Source of the DNA: Mageeibacillus sp. UBA1212
GTDB lineage: Bacteria; Bacillota; Clostridia; UBA1212
DNA: 38,411 nucleotides
NCBI GenBank assembly: GCA_002309655.1
Contig: DBXM01000002.1
Location: 108,448 to 146,858, forward strand
Direction: 5' to 3'
Under the pieces are notes generated by a model. The model did no database searches. It was given only the letters and a program-made list of their open reading frames with translations, and had not been told where the DNA came from. This document shows, in pieces, positions 23,112-31,123 of this stretch; the stretch's first letter is position 1; every line of letters begins with the position of its first letter. The position numbers and the translations under genes were made by a program.

Positions 23112-24956
23112 TCACTTAATTCTCGTTATCGTCACTATCGCCTCGTGGGTTTCCGCGTCGTAGTGTTCGACCTTCACCGTGTAGTCGAGCGTTCCGCCGT
23201 TGTTCATGAGCGGGTACGAAGCGAAGGCGTCGCGGCAAGTCTCCATGCTGAACACGTCCCCCGGCCCGAACAGATCGCCGGTGTTGAAACGGTGCACAAT
23301 CGCGTAAAGTACTTTCGGCGGCGTACTTATGCGGTAGCAGCTGCTGCCGTCTGAGGGAACGATCTCCGCCAGGTGGTAGTAGCGGCTCTGCCCGGGAATC
23401 TGCGGGTCAATGCCGTTGGTGCAGTAGAACGCTTTAGTGTTTGAACTTATGTCGCCGTTGTCGAACATCGCCTTGGCCGTGTATGGGTCGATGAACGCAT
23501 TCTCGTACATCAGCCGCGCGTCGATATGGATCACGCGCACCCCGCCGTCGACCTTCACGAGCGGTTCGTACGGACTGGTCGCGCGGTCCCAATCGAAGCC
23601 GTTAGCCCCCACAGGTGCCATCACGTCCACCAGAATGTACTCGTCAAAAGGCGTCCCGTTCCAGCCCTTGGAAGTGGGAATGAGAATCGCCTGATTCTTT
23701 TCAGACGAGCAACCCAGCTTTATAGTTATGCTGTCCTCGATGCCGCTGACCACGTAGGGTTCGAGAATGCCGGAGCAGAACTTCGAGTACGGATTCATGT
23801 CGCCCAAATTGTTCTCGTGCATGTCGAACCCGCCGAAAGCGCTGATGAACTTGCCCTCGTACAAGTAGAAGTCGTAGTAGTCCGACACGCCGAAGGCGTG
23901 CGCAGTCTCGTGAATTATCTCCCTGATGCCGCTGGCCGTTCTGTAGCCATCAGTATCGGGAGGCGTCAGCACCGATTCGTAACCGGTTTTAATGAAATAT
24001 CTGATCTGGGGAAGAGTCTTGTCGGGCGGATAGTCGTACTTGTCCGCGGTTCCCAAAGCGCTGCCGTAAATACCGTAATTTCCCGATTCGGACGGATTCG
24101 TCTTGGATGAGTCTTCCGCCAACACGAACATCGAAAGGTCGACCAGGCCGTCGCCGTCGCCGTCTAAGCTTTTGAAATTGTCAATTCCGTATTTGTTAGG
24201 GTTCGTTCTGATCTGCTGGAAAATGTCGCATAAAAACTGGTTTCCGACGAAATTGCCGTGTTCGTCTTCCCCGTTCACGTACTTGTAGGCCTCGGCGCAG
24301 CTCATTCCCGAATAGTAGTAGACGAAAGTGAAATCGAAGGAGACCTTGCTGTAGAAATTGTATTTGAAATAGGACGAAAGCGAATATATGCAGTTATTGA
24401 TGTCGTACTCGCGGGTGAACAGCTCCTCAAACTCTTTTTGGTCTACCGCGTAGCCGTCGGTGAACGTCACCAGCACCACCAGCATCTTGATGTGCTGCCG
24501 CGGGCGGAGAATGCCATGCTGGAAGTCGGCCTCTGTAAGCGCGGGCTGCGAGGTGCTGAGGGACGTGAAGTCCACGTACTCGCCCCGGTAGGGGGTGGGG
24601 GCCTCTGTCGGCGCTTCGGTGGGTTCTTCCGTGGGCTCTTCCGTGGGAGGTTCCGTCGGTTCCTCCGTTGGCTCCTCGGTGGGCTCTTCCGTGGGCGGCT
24701 CCGTGACAGATTCAGTCGGCGCTTCCGTCGGCGTTTCGGTAGGCGGTTCCGTGGGCGGCTCGATTTTGTCAGTCGCCGGCGCCTCCGTGAACGCGTTTGC
24801 CTCCGTCTCCTGCGCTTCTTCAGTCGGCGCGGGAACGATTCCTCCCGGTATGAAGAAGCACGAAGTCAGAACCGTGACAGCAAGCGTGAATGCCAGTAGC
24901 GCAGCGGCCGCTTTCAAAGCTGTTTTGGCGGTAACTTTTTCCCTATTTTTACGCAT
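23112..24956 (-). CDS. M6-like zinc metalloprotease lipoprotein with Pro/Thr/Glu stalk
   Basis: A 614-residue surface lipoprotein: signal peptide with lipobox VTVLTSC (Cys about residue 33), then a ~75-residue stalk of repeated PTEE/PTEA units and a peptidase domain. The zinc motif HETAHAFGVSD (about residues 349-359) fits HExxHxxGxxD of metzincin-like M6 (immune-inhibitor-A type) proteases. An upstream DGDGDGLVD segment looks like a calcium-binding loop. Start choice: a frame from a GTG at 24965 exists, but AGGGGTGA read as a ribosome-binding site lies 5 nt before the ATG at 24956, so that ATG is preferred. It abuts the LOG gene, whose stop is at 24962. It may degrade host or dietary proteins or process neighbouring surface proteins. 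Confidence 0.87.
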   Translation of the reverse strand: MRKNREKVTAKTALKAAAALLAFTLAVTVLTSCFFIPGGIVPAPTEEAQETEANAFTEAPATDKIEPPTEPPTETPTEAPTESVTEPPTEEPTEEPTEEPTEPPTEEPTEEPTEAPTEAPTPYRGEYVDFTSLSTSQPALTEADFQHGILRPRQHIKMLVVLVTFTDGYAVDQKEFEELFTREYDINNCIYSLSSYFKYNFYSKVSFDFTFVYYYSGMSCAEAYKYVNGEDEHGNFVGNQFLCDIFQQIRTNPNKYGIDNFKSLDGDGDGLVDLSMFVLAEDSSKTNPSESGNYGIYGSALGTADKYDYPPDKTLPQIRYFIKTGYESVLTPPDTDGYRTASGIREIIHETAHAFGVSDYYDFYLYEGKFISAFGGFDMHENNLGDMNPYSKFCSGILEPYVVSGIEDSITIKLGCSSEKNQAILIPTSKGWNGTPFDEYILVDVMAPVGANGFDWDRATSPYEPLVKVDGGVRVIHIDARLMYENAFIDPYTAKAMFDNGDISSNTKAFYCTNGIDPQIPGQSRYYHLAEIVPSDGSSCYRISTPPKVLYAIVHRFNTGDLFGPGDVFSMETCRDAFASYPLMNNGGTLDYTVKVEHYDAETHEAIVTITRIK

Positions 24957-24961
24957 AATCA

Positions 24962-25504
24962 TCACCCCTGTGTTGTTTCAAGAATTTCTATAATCTCCCC
25001 GACGCTTTCCGCAAAAACGATCCCCTTCTGCCGATCTTTAGAGGACAGTCCGGTGTCCGTCATTTTGTCCAGCAACCGCCTCAGGCCGTCGTAAAACCCG
25101 TTGTGGTTGTAAATAATGCAGGGCGCGTCGAGATGCCCCAGCGAGACCTTGGACATGATTTCGCTGATTTCCTCGAGGGTTCCCGTGCCGCCCGGCATCG
25201 CGACAAAGGCCTCGCCCAGTTCGATCATTTTCGCCTTCCGCTCCGACATATCGGCCGTGACGATCAGCTGTGTCAGGCCGTCGTACTGGAGTTCATTCTC
25301 TACAAAAAACGCGGGCTCCACGCCGATTGCCTCGCCGCCGTTTGCCATTGTGCTCTTCGCGAGGACGCCCATGAGGCCGATTTCCGAGCCTCCGTAAACG
25401 AGAACGTGGCCGTTCCTGCCGATCCACGCGCCAAGCTCCTCGACCGCTTTTCTGAGCGACGGGTCGTTGCCCTCGTTCGCTCCCAAATAAACCGTGACGT
25501 TCAT
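24962..25504 (-). CDS. LOG-family protein (nucleotide 5'-monophosphate phosphoribohydrolase-like)
   Basis: A 180-residue protein with the two LOG-family signatures: GGSEIGLMG near residue 40 and the catalytic/phosphate-binding PGGTGTLEE near residue 105. LOG enzymes cleave the N-glycosidic bond of nucleoside 5'-monophosphates; the plant relatives release cytokinins, while many bacterial members act on AMP or have unclear roles. The length is normal and the protein is cytoplasmic. A strong TTGGAGG site stands just before the ATG, overlapping an A/T-rich word (see findings). It lies 21 bp after the beta-propeller gene and directly abuts the protease gene, an arrangement typical of translational coupling. 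Confidence 0.92.
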   Translation of the reverse strand: MNVTVYLGANEGNDPSLRKAVEELGAWIGRNGHVLVYGGSEIGLMGVLAKSTMANGGEAIGVEPAFFVENELQYDGLTQLIVTADMSERKAKMIELGEAFVAMPGGTGTLEEISEIMSKVSLGHLDAPCIIYNHNGFYDGLRRLLDKMTDTGLSSKDRQKGIVFAESVGEIIEILETTQG

Positions 25505-25525
25505 TTTTCCTCCAAAAATAGGGAT

Positions 25526-26866
25526 TTATTGCGTGCCCTCTCTGAAACGCGCCGCCGCGACGTTGAACATCAGTTCACCGTTGCCGGATATCGAATAAAC
25601 GCTGCCGCCGCGAACGCGAAGCTCAAACACCAGCGTGCGGCCTTTCAGTTCGTCGAGGTTCCTGCCGCCCGCGAAAACAGGCGTCCAGTCAGTCGAGTCG
25701 CCCGAAAACGGAACGCAGTCGCCGTGGCCGAACCCTTCAAGCGGGTTCACGTCGGGAAGCACTCCTCCGCAGCTCTCGTAAACCGCGAACGTCGCATGGG
25801 CCGCGGAAATATTCACGTACGCCTCGCCGCCGAACCAGGCAACCTCGCGGGTGGAAACAACACCCTCTTCATCGCCCGCCTCAAGCGAGATCAGTCCGTC
25901 CTTTCTCACTTTCCACACGCAAACGCAGCCCGCGCCCGAGGCTTCAAAACCGAGGCCGTGTTCGCTTTCGCTCGCAGACCCGTAAATCAGCAGCGAGCCG
26001 TCCTCCGCAAATCTGAAAGACGCCGGCCACACCATCGGACGCAGCGCACCTGTCGCATTCCTTGTCTCTTTGTTCAGCCCGCTCAAAAACGGACTCCGCA
26101 GCGACCGAAGCCAGTAACGCCCGTTGTCCGAATACGCCAGAAACGCCTCGATCGTTCCCAACCAGTACTTGCTGCGGTTCCCCTGCCGGAAATTCCTGTA
26201 AATCAGCGGCAGGCCCACAAACCTGTCTCCGTAGTCGAACGCCGGCATTCCGTAAAGCTCGTCCAGCGGTCTGTCAAGTGCGTCCGAACGCATGCAGGGC
26301 TCGTATTCCGAAAAGTGCCGCCAGTCGCGCGTCTCTTTGAATCCAACCATCCGTACGCCCCAGTCCGGCCGCAGCGTTACCGTGAAGCACTCCCTCACGC
26401 GGTTGTAGAAAACGCCGGTGATCGGCTCGTTCCCGTTGTTCCAGCTGACCCCCTCAAGCCGCTTCCAGTCGAGAAGGTCCGGCGACACAAGAAGACTCCC
26501 GCGCACGCGCATCGGCAGCTTCCCGTACTCGCAAAGAAGCAGCTTGTAGCGCTCCTCCGGCGCGTTCAGATTGTCTTCGACGACCGCAGCCACTTCCGCG
26601 TTTTCGATGCGCATGACCTCTTTTTCGAACTCAAAATGAATACCGTCGCCGCTCACGGCCGAAAGCAGCATGTCGCTTCCGTCCTTCTGCCGGCCCTGGT
26701 AGAGCATCCTGAAGCGGCCGTCGTCCGTCCCGAACACGAACCCGGTAAACCAGCTGATGTTGCTCCTGCCGTCGCTGTACGTCGCGATTATCTCCGGCTT
26801 CCCAAGCTTGCGGGGCATCCCCTCCCTGCGGAACAGCCCCGAGTCGTCAAAAAACATCAATCTCAT
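25526..26866 (-). CDS. Glycosidase-like beta-propeller protein (GH32/43/130-like layout)
   Basis: A 446-residue protein with repeated blade-like motifs: SWFTGFVFGTDDGRFRMLYQG, LLVSPDLLDWKRLEG, AYSDNGRYWLRSLRSP. These are the pattern of five-bladed propeller glycoside hydrolases and phosphorylases acting on fructans, arabinans or mannosides. A C-terminal beta-sandwich (ELKGRTLVFELRVRGGSVYS) resembles the tail of GH32-like proteins. It has no signal peptide, so it probably acts in the cytoplasm on imported oligosaccharides. The catalytic residues cannot be assigned safely. Start: the ATG at 26866 has GGGAGG 7 nt upstream, whereas a longer frame from a TTG at 26881 would contain the ribosome-binding site. 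It lies 42 bp after the TIM-barrel gene. Confidence 0.72.
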   Translation of the reverse strand: MRLMFFDDSGLFRREGMPRKLGKPEIIATYSDGRSNISWFTGFVFGTDDGRFRMLYQGRQKDGSDMLLSAVSGDGIHFEFEKEVMRIENAEVAAVVEDNLNAPEERYKLLLCEYGKLPMRVRGSLLVSPDLLDWKRLEGVSWNNGNEPITGVFYNRVRECFTVTLRPDWGVRMVGFKETRDWRHFSEYEPCMRSDALDRPLDELYGMPAFDYGDRFVGLPLIYRNFRQGNRSKYWLGTIEAFLAYSDNGRYWLRSLRSPFLSGLNKETRNATGALRPMVWPASFRFAEDGSLLIYGSASESEHGLGFEASGAGCVCVWKVRKDGLISLEAGDEEGVVSTREVAWFGGEAYVNISAAHATFAVYESCGGVLPDVNPLEGFGHGDCVPFSGDSTDWTPVFAGGRNLDELKGRTLVFELRVRGGSVYSISGNGELMFNVAAARFREGTQ

Positions 26867-26908
26867 TAAGCGGCCTCCCAATTGCCTCTTATTTTTCGCT
26901 TAATAAAG

Positions 26909-28810
26909 TCATTTTTTCAGCAGCGCGAAGGCCATCCCGAACGGTCCGATGTCCGACAGCTCCAGCGTCGCGCCTTCAAGCGTGCCCGTGCAGTTCACGA
27001 ACTCCGCCTCCTGCCATTTATTGCCGAGTCTGACCTTCGGCGCATATATCGGGTCGAGCGAGAAGTTCCAGATGCCGATTGCAAGCGAATTTTCACTATT
27101 TTTAGTTAAAATATACGTGTCCGGGCTGCCTGTCAGAACCGCGTCAAGCGGCCTGCGGCGGATGTGCGAAAGCTCGTGAATCAGCATCGACTGCATCGCG
27201 TAATTCCTGAAAAGCATCGACGTTTCGCACACGAGTTTCGCCTCGAACGGGAATATCAGGAAGCGCTCGCCCGCGCCGTTTTCGTAGCGGAAGGCCTTGA
27301 CCGTTCCTTCCGGTCCCCTGAATTCGGCAACCTCCTCCGCGCCTTGTTTCATGTTCAGCGTGACAAAATCGGAGCCGTCGTTGTTGAACATCCCGTTGCG
27401 GAAAGAAAACCCCTCGCCTGCGTCCGGGTAGTACACCGCGCGCACAGGAACAGCCGGCCCGAACGATTCGAGACCGACGTCGAAGCCGCGCTCAGTTAAT
27501 ATTCTTGCCGCCGGCGCGTCGAGCACCGCCCCGTGTTTCAGAATTCCGTTTGGCGCGTGGCGTGCGTTCTCGCCGAAAATGACCGTGACGTCCGGTTCGG
27601 TGTACTGCATCGGAATCGCGTTATCGCAGAGCAGACGCATCGCTGCCGGCACAAAGTCATTCCCGACGTAGCTGTCGCCGCCCTCTCCTTCCGGCAGTTC
27701 CGCGTCTTTCAGCCGGTGCATGCAGTCAAAAATCCGCACGCCGCACGGTTTGAGGCCGTCGAAAAGGTCCGAAATCCTGCCGTAGAGAGGCATGTTGTGC
27801 ACGTGGCAGTCGACGTAACCGCGCTCGTAAAAAGGCGTGCACTCGTAGTCTATCATGTATTTCAAAATGCCGTCCGAGCGGCCGTCGGCGCGGAGAGCCG
27901 TGTCAAGGGCCTCAAGGTATGCGGCCGGCACGTTGTGGCGCGGCCTCGGGAACACATCCCCTTCCGCAAAAATCTCAATATCCTCGTTCTCGCACCAGGA
28001 AATCTGCATGCGCTCAAGTTCGATAACGTTCGCGATCCGGCACCCGAAAGCCCTGTTGGCCGCCCAGTAAGCCGCGCCGATCAGACGCATGAACGGTTTT
28101 GTGCCGCCGGCGAAAGTCTTCGCGAGTTCAATCGAATCGACGCCGTCAATGTCCCACGTGTCGAGAACCGCGCAGTGGCCGAGCCTGATTGACGTATCGA
28201 CCGAGTCGACCGCCTGCCGCAGCTTTTTCGCGAGCCCGAGCATCGAGTCGCTGTTGGCCTTCATCCACGCGTCCCGGTATTTGTTCGGCTTTCCCGTCAG
28301 CGCCTTCTTTTCGAGCTCCGCCGCAGTTATCTCCTCCCCGAGCAGTTCCGATACCTTCTTTATGTGGAGCGGGCAGTAGCATCCCGTAAGTCCCGAACGG
28401 TATCCCAGCCTGTAGTCGTCGTCAAGCATAATGAGGTCCGGGCCGGTTCCCGCAAGCGCCTTGACCCAATCGGCAAACTCGTCCGTGAACGCTTCGTCCA
28501 GCGGGCAGTACGAGTCGGTGCAAACGATTCCGCCCCCCTGGACTATGTTCGTGTACTCCGGATGCGCGTCGGAATTTCCGCCGTGACCCAGGCTGTTCAC
28601 CCAGATCCCGACCTCGTACCCGCGGCTGCGCATGAGCGGCACAAGTTCTTGTAAAGCGCTCAGAAATCTCTCCTTGCTCCATTTGTTTGCGGCGCTTCGC
28701 GGTCCGCACAAAAAGACGCGGTCCGGTTTGGCGCGGGCAAGCTCCTCAAGAAACTGCTCCTTGCGCACGCCCGAAAAATCGGTGGTGACGGGAATTGAAA
28801 CACGGTACAT
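26909..28810 (-). CDS. Putative TIM-barrel glycosidase-like protein
   Basis: A 633-residue protein without a signal peptide. The first ~330 residues look like a (beta/alpha)8 barrel with strands such as PDRVFLCGP, YEVGIWVNSLGHGG and DLIMLDDDYRLGY. The adjacent Asp cluster and later EIFAEGDVFPRPRH are plausible active-site regions. A flavodoxin-like middle part (VTVIFGENA..., as in the trimerisation domain of GH42 beta-galactosidases) and a C-terminal beta domain follow. This layout suggests a relative of GH42-type glycosidases, but I cannot place it in a named family. GGGGGAG 5 nt before the ATG supports the start. It is followed by the beta-propeller gene after 42 bp and preceded by the zinc-ribbon gene after 49 bp. 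Confidence 0.65.
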   Translation of the reverse strand: MYRVSIPVTTDFSGVRKEQFLEELARAKPDRVFLCGPRSAANKWSKERFLSALQELVPLMRSRGYEVGIWVNSLGHGGNSDAHPEYTNIVQGGGIVCTDSYCPLDEAFTDEFADWVKALAGTGPDLIMLDDDYRLGYRSGLTGCYCPLHIKKVSELLGEEITAAELEKKALTGKPNKYRDAWMKANSDSMLGLAKKLRQAVDSVDTSIRLGHCAVLDTWDIDGVDSIELAKTFAGGTKPFMRLIGAAYWAANRAFGCRIANVIELERMQISWCENEDIEIFAEGDVFPRPRHNVPAAYLEALDTALRADGRSDGILKYMIDYECTPFYERGYVDCHVHNMPLYGRISDLFDGLKPCGVRIFDCMHRLKDAELPEGEGGDSYVGNDFVPAAMRLLCDNAIPMQYTEPDVTVIFGENARHAPNGILKHGAVLDAPAARILTERGFDVGLESFGPAVPVRAVYYPDAGEGFSFRNGMFNNDGSDFVTLNMKQGAEEVAEFRGPEGTVKAFRYENGAGERFLIFPFEAKLVCETSMLFRNYAMQSMLIHELSHIRRRPLDAVLTGSPDTYILTKNSENSLAIGIWNFSLDPIYAPKVRLGNKWQEAEFVNCTGTLEGATLELSDIGPFGMAFALLKK

Positions 28811-28859
28811 CGCGGCTCCCCCTTCTCTAATTGTGATAATGTCCGGTTGTTGCAGAAAA

Positions 28860-29612
28860 TCACTTCAGTAGCGGAACATTGCATTTTCTGCACCTGTCCG
28901 CCTCAACCGGGTTGTGCGTGCCGCAGCTGACGCACGCGATGTACGGCGCCTTCGACTTGTCGTAAAGCTCGTACGGGAACGCGAACTGCGGGTGGTACCG
29001 GAACCTGTCGCCGACCTGAAGGTAGTTGTAGGCCCAGATCTGCGAGCCCTCCTGTTCGACGATCTTCTTTGTCTTGCCGCCGGTCGTCCGGACGGTCGTC
29101 GTGTACTCGGTAATCATCTCGTTGCTGTCGGAAGAATTCCTGTGGCGGTACGTGAGGTGCGACTGCTTGTCGACAACGGTCGCCTCGTACATGTTCTTCG
29201 CGCGGTTTTTGACGGCGCCGGCGATGGCGAAAATGAGGAACACCGCCGAAACGATTCCACCGATCAGCGCCGCCTGTTTGAGCTCCATTTTGCCGCTCAC
29301 CAGACTGTAAATGATGAACCCTGCCAGCGGCAGCGGCACCAGGAAGAACCCGAAAACGCCCGCGGCCCTCCGGTTTTTCTTGACTGCGGCGAGAACCTCG
29401 CGGTGATTCACCCTGTCGGAAAATCCGGGCGCGGGAATTCCGTTGCGCACCTCTCCGTTGCCGGCGTAAACGGGTTGCGACTGTACTTGCATAGCGGGTT
29501 GCGGCTGCGCTTGCGCGACGTTCGCCGCCTGGTCAACAGGCGCTCCGCACCCCGGGCAGAATCTTGTGTTTGCGGTCAGCGCGCTGCCGCATTTTGGACA
29601 GAAATTAGACAT
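28860..29612 (-). CDS. Membrane protein with zinc ribbons at both ends
   Basis: A 250-residue protein. It opens with a zinc ribbon, FCPKCG...RFCPGCG (residues ~4-23), then an Ala/Gln/Pro-rich linker and two hydrophobic helices (FGFFLVPLPLAGFIIYSLV and AALIGGIVSAVFLIFAIAGA). A beta-rich soluble region follows, then a second zinc ribbon near the C-terminus, CVSCG...RCRKCN. Both ribbons should face the cytoplasm. Start: ATG at 29612 with GGGAGG 7 nt upstream; a TTG at 29627 would include the ribosome-binding site and is rejected. The function is unknown; two-ribbon membrane proteins are common and may have scaffold or sensor roles. It heads the tight gene run that ends at the terminator at 22374. 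Confidence 0.8.
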   Translation of the reverse strand: MSNFCPKCGSALTANTRFCPGCGAPVDQAANVAQAQPQPAMQVQSQPVYAGNGEVRNGIPAPGFSDRVNHREVLAAVKKNRRAAGVFGFFLVPLPLAGFIIYSLVSGKMELKQAALIGGIVSAVFLIFAIAGAVKNRAKNMYEATVVDKQSHLTYRHRNSSDSNEMITEYTTTVRTTGGKTKKIVEQEGSQIWAYNYLQVGDRFRYHPQFAFPYELYDKSKAPYIACVSCGTHNPVEADRCRKCNVPLLK

Positions 29613-29705
29613 ATCAGGTCCTCCCAATTCGGTAATCTTGTCATTCGTTTATTTTACATTTCACGTTTCGGTTTCCTTGCGTCCTGTCCGCCGCCGTTAT
29701 ACCGC

Positions 29706-29736
29706 AAAAGCCCCGCCGTTTTTGCGCGGCAGGGCT
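29706..29736 (-). terminator. Rho-independent terminator of the 154-residue gene
   Basis: On the minus strand AGCCCTGCCG (29727-29736) pairs with CGGCGGGGCT (29709-29718) with a single G-U pair, followed by TTTT. It lies between the stop at 29834 and the zinc-ribbon gene start at 29612. Confidence 0.75.
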
Positions 29737-29833
29737 TCTCGGTTTCGGGAATCGTTTTAAGCTTTCGATACCGGTTCGGGAATGCCCCGCTCCGCGGCTT
29801 TCAAAATAATTCTCGTGAAACTAATTATTCGGG

Positions 29834-30298
29834 TCAGAGTTCCTCGGCCACATCGTTTGCGGCTTCTTCGACTGCTTCCGCGACTTCTTCCGCGGCTTCG
29901 TTCACTGCCTCGGCAGCTGTTTCCGCTGCGGCCTCTGCGGCTGCTTCAGCGGCTTCTTCTGCCGCGACGGCATCGTCGGGAACGGCGTTCTCGTCTACAA
30001 CGGTCTGGCCGTCTTTCTTGTCCTTCTTGTCCTCGCGGTCGAACTTGTCCGCAACTTTCTTTGCGGTTCCTGAAACCGCCTGGCCGAGCGACTTGCCGGT
30101 GCTGCCGATTTCATGCCCGACCTCGCTCCACGTCTCGCGAAGATCCGTCTTGATGGGGTTGCCCTCTTCGTCCTTCGGTTCCTCGTTGAGAAGCCTCTCC
30201 GAGCCGACCTTCACGCTCTTAACAATGGACTTTCCCAGCCCTTTGATAGACTTGCCGATACCTTTGCCGGTATCCTTCCACTTGTCTTTAACACTCAT
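29834..30298 (-). CDS. Small charged protein with Ala/Glu-rich helical tail
   Basis: A 154-residue cytoplasmic protein of unknown function. The N-terminal third is Lys/Gly-rich with amphipathic repeats (KGIGKSIKGLGKSIVKSVKV), the middle is charged (DREDKKDKKDG), and the last ~50 residues are almost purely Ala, Glu and Val (AAEAAAETAAEAV...), predicted as a long acidic helix or coiled coil. It has no membrane segment or known motif. The opposite charge of its two ends suggests self-association or membrane or nucleic-acid contact through the N-terminus. GGAGGTG precedes the ATG. It has its own promoter (30332-30360) and terminator (29706-29736) and so is monocistronic. Confidence 0.72.
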   Translation of the reverse strand: MSVKDKWKDTGKGIGKSIKGLGKSIVKSVKVGSERLLNEEPKDEEGNPIKTDLRETWSEVGHEIGSTGKSLGQAVSGTAKKVADKFDREDKKDKKDGQTVVDENAVPDDAVAAEEAAEAAAEAAAETAAEAVNEAAEEVAEAVEEAANDVAEEL

Positions 30299-30313
30299 TT
30301 AAAACACCTCCGC

Positions 30314-30328
30314 ATCGTTTGATACGAT
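30314..30328 (-). promoter_or_regulatory. Inverted repeat over the transcription start of the 154-residue gene
   Basis: ATCGT (30314-30318) and ACGAT (30324-30328) form a 5-bp dyad with a 5-nt spacer. It lies immediately downstream of the -10 box at 30332-30337, where a repressor could block transcription. It is short, so chance is possible. Confidence 0.3.
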
Positions 30329-30331
30329 TAT

Positions 30332-30360
30332 ATTGTAACAGTTTTGGGGCGTGAATGCAA
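30332..30360 (-). promoter_or_regulatory. Promoter of the 154-residue charged protein gene
   Basis: On the minus strand, TTGCAT (30355-30360) is followed after 17 nt by TACAAT (30332-30337), a 5/6 -10. The start codon at 30298 is about 27 nt downstream of the predicted transcript start. Confidence 0.62.
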
Positions 30361-30382
30361 CCGCCAAACCCGCTAAAATAGC

Positions 30383-31123
30383 TCACACTGTAATGCCACG
30401 GTATTCCCGCTTCACCCGCTCATAACTCTCCTCGTCGCCGATGTCGTAGCGCTTCCCCGGCATCTCCATACTGTGGACTACCGAATGTGAACACATCCAG
30501 GCAGCAAGGCTTCCCGGCGCGTCGGTACCGCATCCGTCCGCGATTGCTTCACGGATTTTCGCGGCGTCCGGGGCGGTGTAAAAATAGAACGGCGGCGCGC
30601 ACCACTCAGTCTTGGGGTTCGCGGGTTTTTCCTCCAGCGCTATCAATCGCCCGTTCGAGTCGATCTCGCACGCGCAGGATTTGGTCAGGCGCCCGACGTC
30701 AGGCTCGCGGTAGTGCATTGTGCAGGAAGTTCCTTTTTTTAGGGCAAATTCGATGAACCGTGTCAGCGAAAAGTCGAGAACGTTGTCCCCTGCGACGACC
30801 AACAAATCGTCTTCAAGTTTCAGAAAGTCGATTGCGAACTGTATGTCGCGAACCGCGCCCAGCCGGGTTTCGTTGGACACCGTTCCGTCGTCGACCACCG
30901 TAATGCGCTGCCCGCGCCGCTGAAACGCCCACTCCTCAAAACTGCCTGCAAATCTGTGGTTGGTAACCACCACAAATTCATCAACTTTTCCCGCCGAGTC
31001 GATGTCCTCAACGAGCCGGTCAAGAACGGTCTTCCCGCCGACTTCCAGCAGCGGCTTCGGGTAATTTTCAGTCAGCGGATAAAGCCGCGTCGCATACCCC
31101 GCGGCCAGAATCAAACACTTCAT
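30383..31123 (-). CDS. Sugar-1-phosphate nucleotidyltransferase
   Basis: A 246-residue enzyme of the NTP_transferase family. The N-terminal MKCLILAAGYATRLYPLTENYPKPLLEVGGK is the classic nucleotide-binding signature (L-A-A-G-x-(A/G)-T-R-L, with PKP(L/M)). VAGDNVLDF carries the catalytic metal-binding Asp, and LEEKPANPKT the sugar-phosphate-binding Glu-Lys-Pro. It should convert a sugar-1-phosphate and NTP into an NDP-sugar. Sugar and base specificity cannot be read, but the length fits the short glucose-1-phosphate thymidylyl/uridylyltransferase-like group. It overlaps the upstream kinase gene by 4 nt (ATGA). GAGGA 8-9 nt before the ATG gives a ribosome-binding site. The overlap argues that it uses the product of that kinase. 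Confidence 0.92.
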   Translation of the reverse strand: MKCLILAAGYATRLYPLTENYPKPLLEVGGKTVLDRLVEDIDSAGKVDEFVVVTNHRFAGSFEEWAFQRRGQRITVVDDGTVSNETRLGAVRDIQFAIDFLKLEDDLLVVAGDNVLDFSLTRFIEFALKKGTSCTMHYREPDVGRLTKSCACEIDSNGRLIALEEKPANPKTEWCAPPFYFYTAPDAAKIREAIADGCGTDAPGSLAAWMCSHSVVHSMEMPGKRYDIGDEESYERVKREYRGITV

